From: Actinomycetes bacterium
Lineage (GTDB): Bacteria > Actinomycetota > Acidimicrobiia > Acidimicrobiales > Palsa-688
Length of the DNA: 20,819 bases
Assembly: GCA_021796905.1 (NCBI GenBank)
Contig: JAKABK010000004.1
Span: 1-20,819 of the forward strand
Direction of reading: 5' to 3'
Of this stretch, positions 19,596 through 20,819 are shown one piece after another. The translations under genes were made by a program, and so were the position numbers. A model generated the notes under the pieces. It ran no database searches. It worked only from the letters and a program-made list of their open reading frames with translations, and was not told where the DNA came from. Each line of letters begins with the position of its first letter. Position 1 is the stretch's first letter.

Positions 19596-20774
19596 TCAGG
19601 CCGCGGGGGGAGCGATCGGGTGCGGCATGCAACCCTCGTCGTACTCGGCGATCACCAGCTGCTCGGGCGGGATCGAGCACGCTGCGCACTCCGGGTCGCG
19701 GTTTACCTTGAAGGTCCGGAAGCTCTCCTCGAGCGCGTCGTAGGCGAGCAACCGGCCGACGAGCGGCTCGCCGAGGTCGAGCAGCAGCTTGATCGTCTCC
19801 ATCGCCTGGATGGTCCCGATGATCCCGGGCAGCACCCCGAGCACTCCCGCCTCCGAGCAGCTCGGCGCCAGCTCCGCCGGCGGGGGCTCGGGCACCTGGC
19901 AGCGGTAGCACGGTCCCTGGTGCGGCAGGTACACCGACGCCTGGCCCTCGAAGCGGAAGATCGAGCCGTGCACCACTGGGATGTCGAGCTTCACCGACGC
20001 GTCGTTGACCAGGTAACGGGTGGGGAAGTTGTCGGTCCCGTCCAAGATCACGTCGTAACCGGCGAAGATGTCGAGAATGTTGTCCGCCCCGAGGCGCACG
20101 TCGTAGGTGACGACGTCGACGTCGGGGTTCATCGCGGTGAGCGTCTTCTTCGCCGAGTCGACCTTGCGCTCACCGATCCGGTCGAGACTGTGGAGGATCT
20201 GGCGCTGGAGGTTCGAGGCGTCGACGACGTCCATGTCGATGATCCCGAGCGTCCCGACGCCCGCCGCCGCCAGGTACATCGCTGCGGGGGAACCGAGGCC
20301 GCCGGCGCCGATCAGGAGCACCTTCGAGCCGAGCAGGCGCTGCTGGCCGGCGACGTCGACCTCGGGCAGCAGCAGGTGGCGCTGGTAGCGGTTGCGCTGC
20401 TCGGGGGTGAGCGTCGCCGGGGTGCGCCAGTCCCGGCCCTCGTCCTTCCACTTGTTGAACCCGCCGTCCATCGAGACGACGTTGCGGTACCCGAGCTCGG
20501 CGAGGGTGGCCGCAGCGAAAGCGCTGCGCATCCCGCCGGCGCAGTAGACGACGATCGGAGCGTCGGGGTCGGGGAGCTTCTGCTCGGCCTGGCTCTCGAG
20601 GAAGCCCCGGGGGATGTGCACGGCGCGCGGTAGGGCACCCTGCTCGTACTCGTCGGGCTCTCTCACGTCGAGCACCACCGTGGCCGGATCTGCTAGGAGG
20701 GCCGCCGCAGCGGCGGTGTCGACCTCCTCGATGCGCTCCTTGGCGGACTTCAGCAGGTCACGGAAACTCGGCAT
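19596..20774 (-). CDS. moeB: MoeB/ThiF-type sulfur-carrier adenylyltransferase with N-terminal rhodanese domain
   Basis: 392 aa from ATG 20774, chosen because GGGGAGG lies 5 nt upstream; the frame stays open to the window edge. Residues 15-112 are a rhodanese domain: LDVREPDEYEQGALPRA (35-51), active-site loop YCAGGMRS with Cys78, and DGGFNKW (103-109). Residues ~121-355 are an E1-like adenylyltransferase: RYQRHLLLPE (129-138), LIGAGGLGSPAAMYLAAAG (154-172), SNLQRQILH (187-195), DGTDNFPTRYLVND (245-258), CxxC zinc pairs at 289/292 and 363/366, and PSCSEAG (304-310, Cys306). It should activate and thiolate the C-terminus of MoaD-, ThiS- or CysO-like carriers for molybdopterin, thiamine or cysteine synthesis. 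Mycobacterial MoeZ has the rhodanese at the C-terminus; here the order is reversed. No carrier gene is nearby. Confidence 0.93.
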   Translation of the reverse strand: MPSFRDLLKSAKERIEEVDTAAAAALLADPATVVLDVREPDEYEQGALPRAVHIPRGFLESQAEQKLPDPDAPIVVYCAGGMRSAFAAATLAELGYRNVVSMDGGFNKWKDEGRDWRTPATLTPEQRNRYQRHLLLPEVDVAGQQRLLGSKVLLIGAGGLGSPAAMYLAAAGVGTLGIIDMDVVDASNLQRQILHSLDRIGERKVDSAKKTLTAMNPDVDVVTYDVRLGADNILDIFAGYDVILDGTDNFPTRYLVNDASVKLDIPVVHGSIFRFEGQASVYLPHQGPCYRCQVPEPPPAELAPSCSEAGVLGVLPGIIGTIQAMETIKLLLDLGEPLVGRLLAYDALEESFRTFKVNRDPECAACSIPPEQLVIAEYDEGCMPHPIAPPAA

Positions 20775-20779
20775 GGGGG

Positions 20780-20786
20780 CCTCCCC
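20780..20786 (-). promoter_or_regulatory. Shine-Dalgarno GGGGAGG supporting the start at 20774
   Basis: GGGGAGG with a 5-nt C-only spacer before ATG 20774. It favours this start over the in-frame GTG at 20816, which is at the window edge and adds 14 residues with no domain character. Confidence 0.65.
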
Positions 20787-20819
20787 GGTGGCGGACTCGA
20801 TCTCCTCACCAAACACTAC

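Noticed and set aside
17697..20633. Very long plus-strand open frame (978 codons) opposite the MoeB-like, mutase and dimethylformamidase-like genes
   Set aside because: It is antisense to three well-supported genes, lacks any domain and has the Arg/Gly/Asp-rich composition expected from high-GC shadow frames.

Overview
The window is very GC-rich and has actinobacterial gene content: two coenzyme F420 genes, a complete dTDP-L-rhamnose set next to a WbbL-type rhamnosyltransferase, an AccA3-type biotin carboxylase beside BirA, and a B12-dependent mutase. I infer an actinomycetote, possibly class Acidimicrobiia. That placement rests on overall character and on a small membrane protein whose N-terminus (MGKASSAKKVAR) I associate with that group. 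No phage, IS, CRISPR, tRNA or rRNA was seen. Layout: (1) 1-4456, a sugar-envelope cluster. It holds the tail of an unidentified gene, an SDR resembling GDP-6-deoxy-hexulose reductases, and three GT4-type glycosyltransferases in -, +, - order. The middle one overlaps both neighbours. (2) 4518-6148, cofD-cofE for F420 synthesis, overlapping by 10 bp, followed by a nested 15/45-bp tandem repeat. (3) 6366-13935, an eight-gene minus-strand run read birA, rmlA, rmlB, rmlD, wbbL-like, membrane protein, NDP-sugar nucleotidyltransferase, SDR-fold protein. Four junctions are 4-bp GTGA overlaps. (4) 13955-15811, the divergent biotinylated carboxylase subunit, whose start codon is 19 bp from that of birA. 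A 291-bp repeat-rich convergent spacer follows. (5) 16103-20774, on the minus strand: a rhodanese/MoeB-type sulfur-carrier activating enzyme, a methylmalonyl-CoA mutase catalytic subunit lacking a B12 domain, and a membrane-anchored N,N-dimethylformamidase-like protein. How the genes work together: RmlA and RmlB, plus RmlD (RmlC is not here), make dTDP-rhamnose, which the WbbL-like enzyme can transfer to a lipid-linked glycan. The order rmlD-wbbL-sugar nucleotidyltransferase near cofD/cofE, with birA and accA3 close by, resembles the Mycobacterium tuberculosis Rv3261-Rv3285 region as I remember it, so this looks like a conserved core locus. BirA is the expected biotinylating enzyme for Lys554 of the AccA3-like protein. 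That carboxylase subunit and the mutase may both serve propionyl-/methylmalonyl-CoA metabolism, but neither the carboxyltransferase nor the B12-binding mutase subunit is present. Most notable signals: a repeated TAGNNT box 6-9 nt before the ATG of six genes (leaderless transcription); an SDR-fold protein that has lost its catalytic Ser, Tyr and Lys, translationally coupled to a nucleotidyltransferase; a membrane protein of unknown function inside the rhamnose operon; and tandem repeats confined to the spacers between convergent genes.
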